A DNA stretch of 11,443 nucleotides from Streptosporangiaceae bacterium (GTDB taxonomy: Bacteria; Actinomycetota; Actinomycetes; Streptosporangiales; Streptosporangiaceae): assembly GCA_030045295.1 (NCBI GenBank), contig JASIGD010000207.1, positions 1 through 11,443 on the forward strand. Reading direction: 5' to 3'. Positions 1-6,735 of this stretch are shown here, one piece after another (position 1 is the stretch's first letter; every line of letters begins with the position of its first letter). The position numbers were made by a program, and so were the translations under genes. Under the pieces are notes generated by a model that searched no databases, was not told where the DNA came from, and was given only the letters and a program-made list of their open reading frames with translations.

Positions 1-55
1 GCCGCGGACCTAGCCCGGTCCCCGGGTCGAAGTCAGCCGACATGATGTAAATCTA

Positions 56-99
56 CACTGCACGCCATTCGCCACAACCTTGACAGTCTCACTGCACGC
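56..99. promoter_or_regulatory. Repeated 10-bp box flanking the -35, candidate operator pair
   Basis: The decamer CACTGCACGC occurs exactly twice here, at 56-65 and 90-99, 34 bp start to start. The second copy lies in the spacer between the -35 and -10 elements. A core TGCACG recurs at 115-120, at the predicted transcription start. Direct repeats bracketing a promoter in this way are typical of regulator binding sites. No regulator gene is in the window, so the identity of the binding protein is unknown. Confidence 0.35.
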
Positions 100-109
100 G
101 TCATTGGAT
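80..109 (+). promoter_or_regulatory. Candidate sigma-70-type promoter of the M24/E1 operon
   Basis: A perfect -35 hexamer TTGACA (80-85) is followed after 18 bp by TTGGAT (104-109), which resembles the TAGGAT/TANNNT -10 of actinobacterial housekeeping promoters. Transcription would begin near 116, just ahead of the ribosome binding site at 124-130, so the ATG at 109 would not be on the message. The placement is inferred from the sequence alone. Confidence 0.45.
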
Positions 110-135
110 TGTGGTGCACGAGCAAAGGAGCTCCC

Positions 136-1386
136 ATGGCCGTACCTTCACTTCCCCTTGCCCCCGCGCCAGGCCGGATGAATGTCGACTTCGAGGAGAG
201 GATCGACTTCGGTCGGCTACGGCAGTACCGTCTCGACCGGGCCAGGCAAGCCATGGAAAATGCCGGCCTGGGCGCGCTGCTGGTCTTCGACAACAACAAC
301 ATCAGGTACCTGACCGGCGTCGCCATCGGCGAGTGGACCAGGGACAAGCTCTGCCGGTACGCGCTGTACACCCGCACCGGCGAACTGGTGCTGTGGGACT
401 TCGGCTCGGCCGCGGTGCACCACCGGATGTACTGCCCGTGGCTGAAGCCGGAGAACTGCATCGCCTCCTACACGACGATGCGCGGGGCCGCGCCGCCCGC
501 GTCCGGCCTGACCGCCAAGCAGGTCGCGGAGATCAAGGACTGGCTCACCAACGCGCAAGTGGCAGGCGAACCGGTCGGCGTGGACTGGGCCGAAGTCCCC
601 ACCTTCTTCGAGCTGCAACGACAGCAGATCGACGTCAGGGACGGCCAGCAGGTCATGCTGGACGCCAGGGAGATCAAGTCCAGGGACGAGATCGCGCTGC
701 TGGCCACCGCAGCCGCCATGGTCGACGGCACCTACCAGGACATAGCCGAGGCGCTGCGCCCCGGCGTGCGGGAGAACGAGATCGTCGCGCTGGCGAACAA
801 GCGCCTCTACGAGATGGGCTCCGACGACGTGGAGTCGATCAACGCGGTGTCCGGCGAGCGGTGCAACCCGCACCCGCACAACTTCTCCGACCGCATGATC
901 AGGCCCGCCGAGCAGGCCTTCTTCGACATCATGCACTCCTACAACGGCTACCGGACCTGCTACTACCGCTGCTTCGCGGTGGGCCGGTCGACGCAACCGC
1001 AGCGCGACGCCTACAAAAAGGCGCGCGAGTGGATCGACGTCGCGATCGAGATGATCAAGCCCGGCGTCTCCACCGACCAGGTGGCCAGGCTGTGGCCGAC
1101 CGCGCAGGAGATCGGGCTGGCGGACGAGAAGACAGCGTTCGGCCTGGAGTTCGGGCACGGGCTCGGGCTGGCCCTGCACGAGCGGCCGATCATCTCCAGG
1201 CTCACCTCCCTCGACGCGCCGCTGGAGATCAAGGAGGGCATGGTGTTCGCGCTGGAGACCTACTGCCCGGCGACCGACGGACGGTCGGCGGCCAGGATCG
1301 AGGAAGAGGTCGTGGTCGGCCCGAGCGGGGTCGAGATCCTGACCAAGTTCCCCGCCCAGGACCTGTACGTCACCAACCCCTACTGA
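136..1386 (+). CDS. M24 family (creatinase/aminopeptidase P-like) enzyme with an altered metal site
   Basis: This is a 416-residue cytosolic protein of the pita-bread fold, the family of Xaa-Pro aminopeptidases, creatinase, ectoine hydrolase and the DMSP lyase DddP. The N-terminal creatinase-type domain (about 25-175) includes LLVFDNNNIRYLTG. The catalytic domain (about 180-405) shows an SGERCNPHPH stretch with His248, Asp264 in FFDIMHSYNGY, His341 in GHGLGLALHE, Glu374 in FALETY and Glu389 in ARIEEE. The second canonical Asp ligand is Cys275 (YRTCYYRCF), which makes ordinary dimetal peptidase chemistry doubtful. The ATG at 136 is chosen because AAAGGAG (124-130) lies 5 nt before it; an in-frame ATG at 109 has no such site and falls on the -10 box. 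It is the first gene of the operon and ends 12 bp before E1 alpha. The SGxRxNP...FD...YxGY pattern and the N-terminal half recall DddP-like and creatinase-like members, but the substrate cannot be assigned. The family call is certain; the function is not. Confidence 0.9.
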   Translation: MAVPSLPLAPAPGRMNVDFEERIDFGRLRQYRLDRARQAMENAGLGALLVFDNNNIRYLTGVAIGEWTRDKLCRYALYTRTGELVLWDFGSAAVHHRMYCPWLKPENCIASYTTMRGAAPPASGLTAKQVAEIKDWLTNAQVAGEPVGVDWAEVPTFFELQRQQIDVRDGQQVMLDAREIKSRDEIALLATAAAMVDGTYQDIAEALRPGVRENEIVALANKRLYEMGSDDVESINAVSGERCNPHPHNFSDRMIRPAEQAFFDIMHSYNGYRTCYYRCFAVGRSTQPQRDAYKKAREWIDVAIEMIKPGVSTDQVARLWPTAQEIGLADEKTAFGLEFGHGLGLALHERPIISRLTSLDAPLEIKEGMVFALETYCPATDGRSAARIEEEVVVGPSGVEILTKFPAQDLYVTNPY

Positions 1387-1398
1387 CGAGGCGATCAC

Positions 1399-2397
1399 GT
1401 GCCGGAAATAGACACCGACGTACCCGAGGCAACCGCGCTCGAGATGTACCGGAAAATGGCCGGGATCCGGCTGTTCGAGAAGCGCGCGCACGACCTGTTC
1501 CTGCAGAACCTGGTCAAAGGGACGACCCACCTCGGCACCGGCCAGGAGGCGGTCGCGGCGGGCGTGTCGGAGGCGATGAACGACGACGACTACATGTTCG
1601 TCACCTACCGCGGGCACAACCACGTCCTCGCCCGCGGCACCCCGATGACCCCGGTGATGGCCGAGCTCCTCGGCCGGGAAAACGGCCTCATGCACGGCAA
1701 GGGCGGCTCGATGCACCTGCTGGACGTCTCCCGCGGCGTCATGGGCGCGTACGCGATCGTCGGCGCGCAGCTTGTCGTGGCCAACGGCGCCGCCTGGTCC
1801 GCGAAGTACCGCGGCACCGGGCAGGTCACGGTCTGCTTCCTCGGCGACGGAGCCACCAACATCGGCGCCTTCCACGAGGCGCTGAACCTGGCCGCCGTCT
1901 GGCAGCTTCCGGTGATCTTCATCTGCGAGAACAACCAGTACATGGAGTACACCGCGATCGGGTCGGTGACCGCGGTGCCCAGGCCGGCGGCCGACCGCGC
2001 CGCGTCCTACGGGCTCGAGCCCGTCGTGGTGGACGGCAACGACGTGGAAGCGGTCTACCGCACGGCGCAGACCGCCATCGCCCGAGCCCGGGCCGGCGCG
2101 GGCCCGTCCCTCATCGAGGCGGTCACCTACCGGCACGGCGGGCATTCCCGGGCCGATCCCGGCAAGTACCGGCCCGCCGCCGAGGTGCAGGAATGGCTGG
2201 CCAGGGACCCGCTGGCCGCGTACCGCGCGGTCTTGATCGGCCGCGGCGTCGATGAGGCGGTCCTCGACGCGATCGACAAGGACGCACGGGAGGCGGTCGA
2301 CCGCGCGACCGAGGAGGCCAAGGCCGGGCCGGAGCCGCGCCTGGAACTGGCCGGTACCAACGTGTGGGCCGACGGCGGCCACGCCTGGAGGAACTGA
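1399..2397 (+). CDS. Thiamine-diphosphate 2-oxoacid (pyruvate/acetoin-type) dehydrogenase E1, alpha subunit
   Basis: This 332-residue E1 alpha subunit is the usual length for the alpha2beta2 type. With E1 beta it should decarboxylate a 2-oxo acid (or cleave acetoin) on ThDP and reductively acylate a lipoyl domain. The ThDP/Mg motif starts at Gly149-Asp150-Gly151 in FLGDGATN and closes with Asn178-Asn179 in ICENNQY. The MHGKGGSMH segment (98-106) and the loop HGGHSRADPGKYR with His249 are typical of pyruvate and acetoin dehydrogenase E1 alpha. The start is the GTG at 1399, behind a GACGAGG-type site (1386-1391). The stop TGA overlaps the next ATG by one base (TGATG), so the lipoyl protein is probably translationally coupled. 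The MHGKGGSMH wording leans toward AcoA-like or PdhA-like enzymes, but motifs alone do not settle substrate specificity. Confidence 0.93.
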   Translation: MPEIDTDVPEATALEMYRKMAGIRLFEKRAHDLFLQNLVKGTTHLGTGQEAVAAGVSEAMNDDDYMFVTYRGHNHVLARGTPMTPVMAELLGRENGLMHGKGGSMHLLDVSRGVMGAYAIVGAQLVVANGAAWSAKYRGTGQVTVCFLGDGATNIGAFHEALNLAAVWQLPVIFICENNQYMEYTAIGSVTAVPRPAADRAASYGLEPVVVDGNDVEAVYRTAQTAIARARAGAGPSLIEAVTYRHGGHSRADPGKYRPAAEVQEWLARDPLAAYRAVLIGRGVDEAVLDAIDKDAREAVDRATEEAKAGPEPRLELAGTNVWADGGHAWRN

Positions 2398-2630
2398 TGG
2401 TGACCGAGGTCGTCATGCCCCGGATGGGGGAGACAGTCGACGAGGGCACCGTCAACGAGTGGTTCAAGCAGGTCGGCGACGCGGTCACCGAAGGCGAGCC
2501 GCTGCTCGAGATCGGCACCGACAAAGTCGACGCCGAGATCCCCGCCCCCGCCACCGGCGTGCTGTCCGAGATCCGCGTCCCGCAGGGCCAGACCGTTCCC
2601 GTGGCCACGGTCATCGCTGTCATCACATGA
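2397..2630 (+). CDS. Free-standing lipoyl-domain protein (E2 lipoyl arm without catalytic core)
   Basis: This 77-residue protein consists of one biotinyl/lipoyl domain and nothing else. It opens with VTEVVMPRMGETVDEG, as E2 subunits do, and the swinging-arm lysine is Lys43 in the hairpin IGTDKVDAEI. It ends after the last strand (VPVATVIAVIT) with a TGA, so there is no peripheral-subunit-binding domain and no acyltransferase core. GGAGGA (2387-2392) precedes the ATG at 2397 by 4 nt and the GTG at 2400 by 7 nt; either could be used. It lies between the two E1 subunits, overlapping the alpha stop by one base, so it is almost certainly the lipoyl substrate of this E1. Whether the acyl group passes to CoA through an E2 core encoded elsewhere, or to another acceptor, cannot be seen here. 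I saw no continuation of an E2 in the 61-bp gap or in the following gene. Confidence 0.9.
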   Translation: MVTEVVMPRMGETVDEGTVNEWFKQVGDAVTEGEPLLEIGTDKVDAEIPAPATGVLSEIRVPQGQTVPVATVIAVIT

Positions 2631-2691
2631 CCCGCCGGCCCCCGGCATCCCGCCGGATTTCACCGTCACTTTGATACCGAACGGAGGCGTG

Positions 2692-3672
2692 GTGGCAGCT
2701 ATCACTTACCGCGAGGCAGTCGCCCGGGGGATCGCTCAGGAGATGCGCCGGGATCCGAACGTGGTATTCCTCGGCGAGGACGTCGCCGCGGCCGGCGGGG
2801 TGTTCAAGACGACGGTCGGCCTGCTCGAGGAGTTCGGCCCGCTGCGGGTCCGCGACACCCCGATCAGCGAGCAGGCCATCCTCGGCGCCGCGATGGGCGC
2901 CGCGATGACCGGCCTGCGGCCGATCGCCGAGATCATGTTCAGCGACTTCTTCGCCGTCTGCTGGGACCTGATCGCCAACGAGATGGCCAAGAGCAGGTAC
3001 ATGTCCGACGGCCAGGTGGCGCTGCCGCTGGTCATCCGCTGCGCCAACGGGGCGGGGGTGCGGTTCGGCGCCCAGCACTCCCAGTCGGTGGAGAACTGGG
3101 CCATGGCGGTGCCGGGCCTGAAGGTCGTCGCGCCGTCGAACCCGCGCGACGTGGTGGGGTTGCTCGCCGCGGCCGTCCGCGATCCCAATCCGGTCGTGTT
3201 CTTCGAGCACAAGGGCCTGTACGCGACCAAGGGCGAAGTGCCGGAAGATGTCGAGGTGATCGACGAGCTGGGCCGGGCCAGCGTGCTGCGGGCGGGCGGG
3301 GACGCGACGATCCTCGCGCTGGCCGCGATGGTGCCGAGGTCGCTGGCGGCGGCCGAACGGCTGTCCGTGGAGCACGGCATCGAGGCGACCGTGGTCGACG
3401 TGCGCTCGCTGGTGCCGCTGGACACGCGGACGATCCTCGCCGAGGTGGCCAGGACCGGCCGGATGTTCACGGTCGAGGAGAATCCGCGGCTGTGCGGGTG
3501 GGGCGCGGAACTGGTCTCGATCGTGGCGGAAGAGGCGTTCGGCGCGCTGACCGGCCCCCCGGTCCGCATCACCACCCCTCATATCCCGCTGCCGGCCGCG
3601 GATAAGCTCGAAGATCATGTGCTGCCCTCGGTGGACAAGATCGCCGAGACCGTGCACAAGAGTTTGCGTTAG
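2692..3672 (+). CDS. Thiamine-diphosphate 2-oxoacid dehydrogenase E1, beta subunit
   Basis: This is a 326-residue E1 beta subunit of normal length, comprising a pyrimidine-binding transketolase domain (about 1-175) and a C-terminal transketolase domain (about 195-315). Visible hallmarks are ITYREAV at the start, FLGEDV (26-31), DTPISE with Glu60 (the residue that activates ThDP), RFGAQHSQS with His129, APSNPRD, and near the end VEENP plus PHIPLP. The GTG at 2692 is chosen because ACGGAGG (2681-2687) precedes it by 4 nt and the protein then begins MAAITYREAV as family members do. The GTG at 2689 is too close to that site, and an upstream TTG at 2671 has none. It should pair with the E1 alpha upstream. 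A short hairpin (2634-2646) lies in the 61-bp gap after the lipoyl gene. Pyruvate, acetoin or another 2-oxo acid could be the substrate. Confidence 0.93.
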   Translation: MAAITYREAVARGIAQEMRRDPNVVFLGEDVAAAGGVFKTTVGLLEEFGPLRVRDTPISEQAILGAAMGAAMTGLRPIAEIMFSDFFAVCWDLIANEMAKSRYMSDGQVALPLVIRCANGAGVRFGAQHSQSVENWAMAVPGLKVVAPSNPRDVVGLLAAAVRDPNPVVFFEHKGLYATKGEVPEDVEVIDELGRASVLRAGGDATILALAAMVPRSLAAAERLSVEHGIEATVVDVRSLVPLDTRTILAEVARTGRMFTVEENPRLCGWGAELVSIVAEEAFGALTGPPVRITTPHIPLPAADKLEDHVLPSVDKIAETVHKSLR

Positions 3673-3674
3673 CC

Positions 3675-3724
3675 CCCGGGGGGCGACCCCCGGGTGACCC
3701 CCGTCTGGGGGACTATCCCCAGAC
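3675..3724 (+). repeat. Two tandem GC-rich hairpins between E1 beta and the aldehyde dehydrogenase
   Basis: The 70-bp gap holds two consecutive perfect inverted repeats. The first has 8-bp arms CCCGGGGG (3675-3682) and CCCCCGGG (3687-3694) around a GCGA loop, which fits a GNRA tetraloop. The second has 8-bp arms GTCTGGGG (3703-3710) and CCCCAGAC (3717-3724) around a 6-nt loop. No T-tract follows either. They may act as an attenuator or leaky terminator, as an RNA-processing or 3'-protecting structure, or be a genomic intergenic repeat. Confidence 0.6.
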
Positions 3725-3742
3725 CCCGCTTTGGGAGGACAC

Positions 3743-5206
3743 GTGAGCGGCAACCTGGCCGAACTGGTCGGCATCGAAGTACCTACTGGCCTGCTGATTG
3801 GCGGGGAGTGGACCGGCGGGCGGGGCGGCGGCACGCTGCCGGTGATCGACCCGGCCACCGAGGACGAGGTGGCCGAGGTGGCCGACGGGACCGTAGCGGA
3901 CGCGCTCGACGCGGTCGGCGCGGCGCAGGACGCGCTGCCCGGCTGGGCGGCGACCCCGCCGCGACAGCGCGCGGAATGCCTGCGCCGGACCTTCGAGCTG
4001 ATGACCGCGAACGCGGACTCCCTGGCCAGGCTGATGGTCGCCGAGAACGGCAAGGCCCTGCGCGACGCGAAAGCCGAGGCAGCCTACTCCGCCGAGTTCT
4101 TCCGCTGGTACGCCGAAGAGGCGGTACGGATGGAAGGCGTGCTTATGCAGGCCCCCTCCGGGGCGAACAAGATCCTGGTGATGCGGCAGCCGGTCGGCGT
4201 GTCGGTGCTCGTCACCCCGTGGAATTTCCCCGCCGCGATGGCAACCCGCAAGATCGGGCCGGCGCTCGCCGCGGGCTGCACCGTGGTGCTCAAGCCGGCC
4301 TCGGAGACCCCGCTGACCGCGCTGGCCATCGCCGGCCTGCTGGCCGAGGCGGGCGTGCCGGATGGGGTGATCAACGTGCTGCCCTCGCGGAAGTCCGGCG
4401 CCGTCGTGTCGGCGATGCTGAACGACCCGCGGGTCCGCAAGCTGTCCTTCACCGGGTCGACCGAGGTCGGCCGGATCTTGCTGCGCGAGGCGGCGGACAC
4501 GGTGGTCAACTGCTCGATGGAGCTCGGCGGCAACGCGCCGTTCATCATCTTCGAAGACGCGGACATCGACGCGGCCGTGGAGGGGGCGCTGATCGCGAAG
4601 ATGCGCAACGGCGGCGAGGCGTGCACCGCCGCCAACCGCTTCTACGTGCACGAGGCGGTCGCCGATGAGTTCAGCCGGGCGTTCGCGGCCCGGCTCGAGC
4701 GCATGGTCGTCGGGCCTGGCCTGGACGAGGCCACCGACGTCGGCCCGCTGGTCAACGAGCCGACCCGGACCAAGGTGGCGGAGCTCGTCGAGTCCGCTGC
4801 GGCTGACGGCGGCAAGGTGGTCACCGGCGGGCGAGTGCCCGAGCGGCGCGGCTACTTCTACCAGCCGACGGTGCTCGATCAGGTCCCGGCAGGCGCGGGC
4901 ATCCTCGAGACGGAGATCTTCGGCCCGGTGGCGCCCATAGTCAGGTTCACCGCCGAGGCCGACGCCGTCAACTGGGCCAACGACACCGAATTCGGGCTCG
5001 TCTCCTACGTCTACACCCGCGACCTCGGCCGCGGCCTGAGGGTTTGTGAGGCTCTGGAGGCCGGCATGGTCGGCCTTAACCGCGGCCTGGTGTCAGACCC
5101 CGCGGCCCCGTTCGGCGGCGTGAAGCAGTCAGGCATCGGCCGCGAGGGTGCGCACGACGGGCTGCTGGAATTCACCGAGACGAAGTACATCGCCACCAAC
5201 TGGTAA
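3743..5206 (+). CDS. NAD(P)-dependent aldehyde dehydrogenase, succinate-semialdehyde dehydrogenase-like
   Basis: This 487-residue member of the aldehyde dehydrogenase superfamily oxidises an aldehyde to its acid in the cytosol. Catalytic features are all present: Asn161 in VTPWNFPAAM, the cofactor lysine Lys184 in LKPASETP, FTGSTEVG (237-244), general base Glu260 in MELGGNAPF, nucleophile Cys294 in GGEACTAANR, and EIFGPVAP near the C-terminus. The PWNFPAAMATRK and GGEACTAANR wording is closest to the GabD/succinate-semialdehyde group, but neighbours in that group use other semialdehydes. The GTG at 3743 is chosen because GGGAGGA (3733-3739) lies just upstream. It is the fifth gene in the row and could handle an aldehyde made from the same substrate, though the hairpins before it may uncouple its expression. 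The family assignment is secure; the substrate is not. Confidence 0.93.
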   Translation: MSGNLAELVGIEVPTGLLIGGEWTGGRGGGTLPVIDPATEDEVAEVADGTVADALDAVGAAQDALPGWAATPPRQRAECLRRTFELMTANADSLARLMVAENGKALRDAKAEAAYSAEFFRWYAEEAVRMEGVLMQAPSGANKILVMRQPVGVSVLVTPWNFPAAMATRKIGPALAAGCTVVLKPASETPLTALAIAGLLAEAGVPDGVINVLPSRKSGAVVSAMLNDPRVRKLSFTGSTEVGRILLREAADTVVNCSMELGGNAPFIIFEDADIDAAVEGALIAKMRNGGEACTAANRFYVHEAVADEFSRAFAARLERMVVGPGLDEATDVGPLVNEPTRTKVAELVESAAADGGKVVTGGRVPERRGYFYQPTVLDQVPAGAGILETEIFGPVAPIVRFTAEADAVNWANDTEFGLVSYVYTRDLGRGLRVCEALEAGMVGLNRGLVSDPAAPFGGVKQSGIGREGAHDGLLEFTETKYIATNW

Positions 5207-5260
5207 CTTCCCGGCGCACGGACCGGCCTGACCCGCCAACGCGATCAAGAACGGCACGAT

Positions 5261-5288
5261 CCGAAGGCCGGCTAAGTGGCCCTTCCGG
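5261..5288. terminator. Imperfect hairpin between convergent genes
   Basis: In the 95-bp gap between the aldehyde dehydrogenase and the convergent membrane-protein gene, CCGAAGGCC (5261-5269) pairs with GGCCCTTCCGG (5278-5288). This gives a 9-bp stem with two single-base bulges and an 8-nt loop. There is no T-tract on either strand. The position between facing stop codons suggests a bidirectional terminator, but the evidence is weak. Confidence 0.35.
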
Positions 5289-5301
5289 CCGCCCGGTCGG
5301 G

Positions 5302-6540
5302 TCACATGTAGAGGATGCGCCGCCTGGCCACCACCAAAAGCGCCGGCACCGCACAGGCGACGATCGGGCCGAGGTAGCGCCAGGAGAGATACTGCCGCGG
5401 CGTGGCGATCAGGAGTACCAGGGCCATCAGGTAGGGCTCGATGAGCGGGCGCCCCTCGCCGAACGTGCTGGTCCAGATCTGGCTGGACAGCAGGCCGAGC
5501 TGGAGCACGAAGAATATGAAGGCGATCCGTTCGTGGGCCGGCGCGGAGGTCACGAACAGCACCGCAAGCCCGGCGAAGATGAAGATCCCCAGTGTCGCGT
5601 ACTCAAGCAGGTCGATGTCGATCAGGCCCAGGTGGTTGGTGGTGATGTGCGCGATGTCATAGTTCAGCGCATGGACCATCGCGCTGAACGGCATAGCTAG
5701 GTTGCGGTCGCTGCTCGCGATCAGCGGGAACTCGCCCTTGACCACGAAGTGGACCGCCAGTTGCAGCGCACCGTACGCGGCGGCGGGCACCACCCAGGTC
5801 AGGTCGGCCAGGCCGGGCCGGGCCCGGCCGCGCGCCATCGCGATGAGCCGGGTGACGGCGATGGCCGCCGGAGCGAGCAAGATGGTTTCCCTGGTGATGG
5901 CTCCGAAGGCGAACGCGGCGGTGGCCAGCAGGTACTTCTCGCGACGGTAGGCCAGCAGGCCGCCCAGCATGCACGCCTCGGCCACCGGCTCGGCGGTGTC
6001 CCGGCCCACGCTGACGACCAGGCCGAAGTAGGCCGCGAAAGCCAGCCCCCACAAGGCGTGGCGACCGGCGTCGCGGGCGAACATGCCGCCGAGGAAGGCC
6101 ATGGCCGCCACGCCGACGAGGTTGACCGCTACGAGGGCGACCGGCACGAACTGATGCTGGCCGAGTGAGACCAGCCAGGCGAGAACCGGGTATCCGATAC
6201 GCGTGTACCGGTAGGACTGATCCATGGTGATGCCGAACGCGGTCTTGCTCCAGTTCGCCGGGTCCAGCGCGAGCCGGTAATAGAACTGGCCGTCGTAGCC
6301 GTCGGACGGGACGAGGAGCAGGCCGCGGGGGAGCTGCCCGGGGTGCGTGTAGACGTGCCCGGCCATGATGAACAGGCTGAGATGCCCCTTGGCCCAGACC
6401 TGCCAGCGGGCCAGGACGAAGCCGAGCCAGCCGAGGAAGGCGATCACGCCCGGGACGATCGGCCGGTCCAGCCCGGACCACTGCGAAGCACTGCGCTGGC
6501 GGAGGGACCTGTCCTTTTCCGACGTCGAAGTAAGCTGCAA
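5302..6540 (-). CDS. Multi-pass membrane protein, GT-C/AZOBR_p60025-type cell-surface glycopolymer family
   Basis: This 412-residue integral membrane protein has a basic N-terminus and roughly nine or ten hydrophobic helices. The first spans about 30-48. It is followed by an external loop with GYDGQFYYRLALDP (81-94) and QSYRYTRIGYPVLAW (108-122). That loop signature recurs in uncharacterised polytopic proteins linked to surface-polysaccharide assembly, and the overall plan (helix, long acidic loop, many helices) resembles GT-C glycosyltransferases. Further conserved-looking residues are GRDTAEPVAEA and AITRET. The start is a TTG at 6540: GGAGG (complement of 6548-6552) lies exactly 7 nt upstream, and no better ATG or GTG is in frame. 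It diverges from the next membrane-protein gene and converges on the aldehyde dehydrogenase. I know of no defined reaction for this family, so the glycosyltransferase role is inferred from architecture. Confidence 0.82.
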   Translation of the reverse strand: MQLTSTSEKDRSLRQRSASQWSGLDRPIVPGVIAFLGWLGFVLARWQVWAKGHLSLFIMAGHVYTHPGQLPRGLLLVPSDGYDGQFYYRLALDPANWSKTAFGITMDQSYRYTRIGYPVLAWLVSLGQHQFVPVALVAVNLVGVAAMAFLGGMFARDAGRHALWGLAFAAYFGLVVSVGRDTAEPVAEACMLGGLLAYRREKYLLATAAFAFGAITRETILLAPAAIAVTRLIAMARGRARPGLADLTWVVPAAAYGALQLAVHFVVKGEFPLIASSDRNLAMPFSAMVHALNYDIAHITTNHLGLIDIDLLEYATLGIFIFAGLAVLFVTSAPAHERIAFIFFVLQLGLLSSQIWTSTFGEGRPLIEPYLMALVLLIATPRQYLSWRYLGPIVACAVPALLVVARRRILYM

Positions 6541-6735
6541 CCGCGAGCCTCCACCATGGCCGTCTCGGCGGCAGGGTTGAATTCTGCCCAGCCGCGCAGC
6601 CTACCAGAGCGATGCCAGGCTACGCTGCCGGTCGTCCTGATGACCGACTTCAGTCAGCATCGGCAGACTACCGTGGGTACCATTCGCAGCCAGGGTGGTA
6701 CGGACAGCGCCCGCGATGAGCCGAGCCCGAAGGAC

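Noticed and set aside
6..26. GGACC/GGTCC and CCCGGG dyads at the left edge as a terminator of an upstream gene
   Set aside because: The stem is only 5 bp with no T-tract, and the gene it would terminate is outside the window.
136..1386. Naming the M24 protein as ectoine hydrolase (DoeA) or DMSP lyase (DddP)
   Set aside because: It shares the fold and some wording with these families, but the Cys in place of a metal-binding Asp and the lack of partner genes (for example doeB or DMSP genes) do not support either name.
111..2255. Long + strand frame overlapping the M24 and E1 alpha genes (714 codons)
   Set aside because: Its translation is Arg/Gly/Ala/Pro-rich without any motif and runs across two well-supported genes in another frame.
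217..2382. Very long antisense open frame across the M24 and E1 alpha genes (721 codons)
   Set aside because: It is the mirror image of two genes with clear family motifs, has Arg/Gly/His-rich composition typical of a high-GC shadow frame, and shows no recognisable domain.
1399..3672. Calling the E1 genes acetoin dehydrogenase acoA/acoB
   Set aside because: MHGKGGSMH and the overall pattern fit AcoA, but pyruvate dehydrogenase E1 subunits share them, and no acoC-type E2, acoX or acoL is present.
2623..4053. Long antisense frame across E1 beta and the start of the aldehyde dehydrogenase gene
   Set aside because: Low-complexity Arg/Gly/His/Pro-rich translation opposite two strongly supported genes; it also spans the intergenic hairpins.
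6598..6603. TAGGCT on the - strand as promoter of the leftward membrane-protein gene
   Set aside because: It fits a -10 pattern, but no -35-like hexamer occurs 16-19 bp upstream and similar TANNNT words are scattered through the 195-bp divergent gap, so no single choice is supported.
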